Source: an uncultured Christensenella sp.
GTDB lineage: Bacteria; Bacillota; Clostridia; Christensenellales; UBA3700
Assembly (NCBI GenBank): GCA_910583735.1
Contig: CAJTXS010000004.1
Location: 23,820 to 87,819 of the forward strand
Length of the DNA stretch: 64,000 nucleotides
Direction: 5' to 3'
This document shows, in pieces, positions 63,001-64,000 of the stretch (its first letter is position 1; every line of letters starts with the position of its first letter). A program made the translations under genes and the position numbers. The notes beneath the pieces were generated by a model. That model searched no databases and was not told where the DNA came from. It saw only the letters and a program-made list of their open reading frames with translations.

Positions 63001-64000
63001 CTTTCACTTAGCTGAGACGCGGAGTCCAATTGCATGACGGGATAATATTCACCCTTATTTGTAAGCAATGCTTGTATACTGTGCGTCGTGCCGTCATACC
63101 CCACTTCCGCAGTGGGCAGCTTATATACCGCCGCATTGTTGACAGCCGTCAAGTTCAAGTGCAGCGCGGGACGGACGGCATAGCTATAAATTACATACTG
63201 GGAAGTACAAGAGTCCCCCGCCGCACTCAAGTATGCCGCGGTATGAGCGCCCGAGCCGAGTCCGGAGCGGAGCCATGAAACTGTCGAATTAGATCGTTGA
63301 TTGTCCGATAATGCCCAGATACCGTTTACTGTGCTACTTTGACCTGTTTCTGTCAATGACGGCAGCCACATGTAGTCATCTTTCCAATCTGCATACCCGT
63401 TCTTGCTCGAGTAGTCCATGTTTATATTGCTGCCCGTATACCATTTTATTATTCCGCTTGGAGTTTCGTACGCATCATTTGCCAGGGTGTAACCTATAAG
63501 GCCTATCGTTCCTCCCGCATTTTGATTTTGATTGCTCTGATATTCCACTGCAGACGGCTTCGCGATAAAATCCGTCAGCGAACCCTCTACCGACGGCATT
63601 GTAAATCTTGCATATTTATGGTCTTTATCCTGTTCCACCTTTGTCAACTCCGTAGCTCCTTGTGTAGCCACATATCCGTTGCCGCCGCTATTAAGCGCGC
63701 CCGCTCTTACAAAGCTAGTGCTGTACATGTTGGAGGGATATTCATATATCGTCTCGGTGGTATACCATGTACCCCACTGATGCATATCTGCCGACGAGGC
63801 AAGCCACAATGTCGCTATAGTGTTGCCCGATGTGTCCTTGGTGAGATGAGTGACCGTCCACTCCATATCGCCGAACATTACCGCGATATCTTTGCCGCCC
63901 GCAGCGCGTATATCCGCAGATGTGATCTGTCCGCTTCCCGTCATCATGGCATTGATATCGGCTATCGTCGCGTTGGCATTGCCTGTGATAGCCGCGTATA
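60024..64000 (-). CDS. Very large cell-surface protein with Ig-like domains, 5' end outside window
   Basis: The frame is open to the window edge, so at least 1,324 residues are visible and the N terminus is missing; a Met at 63947 is internal. Visible from the left: a lectin-like DUF6273 domain (WLPSLTETGQ … YAVRPALHLNL), then several repeats of beta-sandwich modules each with a YDG/YSG-x-x-H/K-P motif (MBG-like) and spacer repeats ending in LxIPxRxxAPxxxIDYxxE (five related copies). A Big_3 Ig-like domain (IGGNYKSSYTIGEQFNATGM) follows, then one membrane helix and a charged tail. There is no LPxTG; the helix is the anchor. It probably acts in adhesion or glycan binding. Confidence 0.85.
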   Translation of the reverse strand, partial: YAAITGNANATIADINAMMTGSGQITSADIRAAGGKDIAVMFGDMEWTVTHLTKDTSGNTIATLWLASSADMHQWGTWYTTETIYEYPSNMYSTSFVRAGALNSGGNGYVATQGATELTKVEQDKDHKYARFTMPSVEGSLTDFIAKPSAVEYQSNQNQNAGGTIGLIGYTLANDAYETPSGIIKWYTGSNINMDYSSKNGYADWKDDYMWLPSLTETGQSSTVNGIWALSDNQRSNSTVSWLRSGLGSGAHTAAYLSAAGDSCTSQYVIYSYAVRPALHLNLTAVNNAAVYKLPTAEVGYDGTTHSIQALLTNKGEYYPVMQLDSASQLSERNAGDYKAKVTLPAPLKWAIDDGSGGWTTAAGNVARDIVWKIKPRQLTLTWKGIQSSYVWTSTLLADLQKCKPTIGGGVAIDDLDVQLTYDGSSDNDKLDIAGAHKIKAEIVSKNSSSDADALLKQNYIMPLASGMEYTYTVTKASQLAPILSIDYINEKLIPANPTVNGQDRRPWLQYKDESGNWQAVVDMKIPDVIMVGGAVSFRYKVPASHTDYIEDSGEYSLIIPKRQTASDMSIDYEKESVSIGDGYSYYIGTSAPADNDSYSVAGSAVSLDLGSGGYVVEQGQTENKIYYYVSAIAGTAFRSDIEELLIPARRAAPELSIDYKTEKTGQPVTSKMMYTITGFDAPVKGNGNLVDLNPDRTSKTLRAWYAADVGMFKSKEAVLTIPARPAAPIIEYDIDSEEYLNGNGPTDKMEYRASTSTLWDKADENTKPRRGTYVFRYASVEEDKDNGVTGAFASVESVVIDYGNKTLTVEVRWTDASGTEFLSAYEYSGEVIKPTAVFYTTGAGGERVPVPSGLIKYAIFNSAGRAENNPTNADTYKVSVSILDATGQADLGYTIVNPDYEYTIAKRRVEVPILSREAVYNGEEQDIRQCLSNYDAKYTDAAGYMARNVSIDGYVLNLVLKNSNYEWSDGRQENYINIEWNITPLERAVIWGKRSFTYDGSVKHPIATIAGCNGEQVAFVYTGDSNASKVHKGYSITAAISRDDPNYLNYTLTAGSESVTFDIVLGVGMTLIFIEWTDSEGNVFTDGGSLKYSGGVQHPKAVARKDSADGEILTDIEIEYVDADGNPITSEWTGSYSVRIKVDNTLYGIDGECLESVSYNIIVDDNGDGEYKIIRIEIGGNYKSSYTIGEQFNATGMIVYGIYPDGERAEINVNDYTYAPKEALTEGDNTITVSYGDLSASFTVRAGSISGPMGGDFDGGEYVKKKLYIITVAAIGGLLGICILMAGVIIAGNSRERKYLREVIRRREEGESRDVNNGDDIED

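Overview
The window reads as a chromosomal segment of a Bacillota (Clostridia-like) bacterium, probably an uncultured gut lineage. The support is a gene-dense S10-spc-alpha ribosomal cluster in Gram-positive order, with a KOW-domain gene between map and infA and zinc-binding forms of S4, S14, L24 and L36. TTGxxx/TATAAT promoters, strong AGGAGG ribosome binding sites, a QueT transporter and a DUF951-lepB pair point the same way. The housekeeping DNA is of moderate GC, while 3.6-17.2 kb is clearly AT-richer.

Region by region: 0-3.6 kb holds a tRNA-Pro, a queT-like transporter with a structured leader, an esterase, a free-standing 22-codon gene and a tRNA-Ser. 3.6-17.2 kb is a genomic island bounded on the left by tRNA-Ser(UGA) and on the right by a decayed copy of the 3' half of that tRNA. 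It carries an HNH-NTPase gene, a truncated NurA-like gene, a frameshifted HTH/kinase module, and a tight four-gene operon (AlbA_2 protein, DNA adenine methylase, HerA ATPase, NurA-like protein). I regard that operon as the best candidate for a poorly described defence system. A serine-recombinase-like relic lies near the right end.

17.5-26.9 kb is accessory: a metallo-beta-lactamase-fold protein divergent from an HxlR regulator, a GNAT enzyme, a DUF3990/HTH toxin-antitoxin pair with a palindromic operator, and a DUF4143-type ATPase flanked by direct repeats. A 3' fragment of that ATPase is duplicated inside the island. An XRE regulator, a membrane-anchored surface protein, a SLOG protein and an MmcQ/YjbR protein follow.

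27-42 kb is metabolic: a polar amino-acid ABC transporter with twin operators, a second ABC transporter of the COG2984/COG4120/COG1101 type, thioredoxin reductase, a glycerol-1-phosphate dehydrogenase-like protein, an alpha/beta-hydrolase-like protein without its nucleophile and probably translated from a leaderless mRNA, then DUF951, signal peptidase I, an ACT protein and a DUF711 protein. At 42.06-42.58 kb lies a 519-bp non-coding element with 75-bp terminal inverted repeats, followed by two paralogous zinc-ribbon membrane proteins.

43.9-59.6 kb is one minus-strand ribosomal super-operon from rpsJ to rplQ, including secY, adk, map, infA and rpoA. The window ends inside a very large cell-surface protein whose 5' end lies beyond position 64000.
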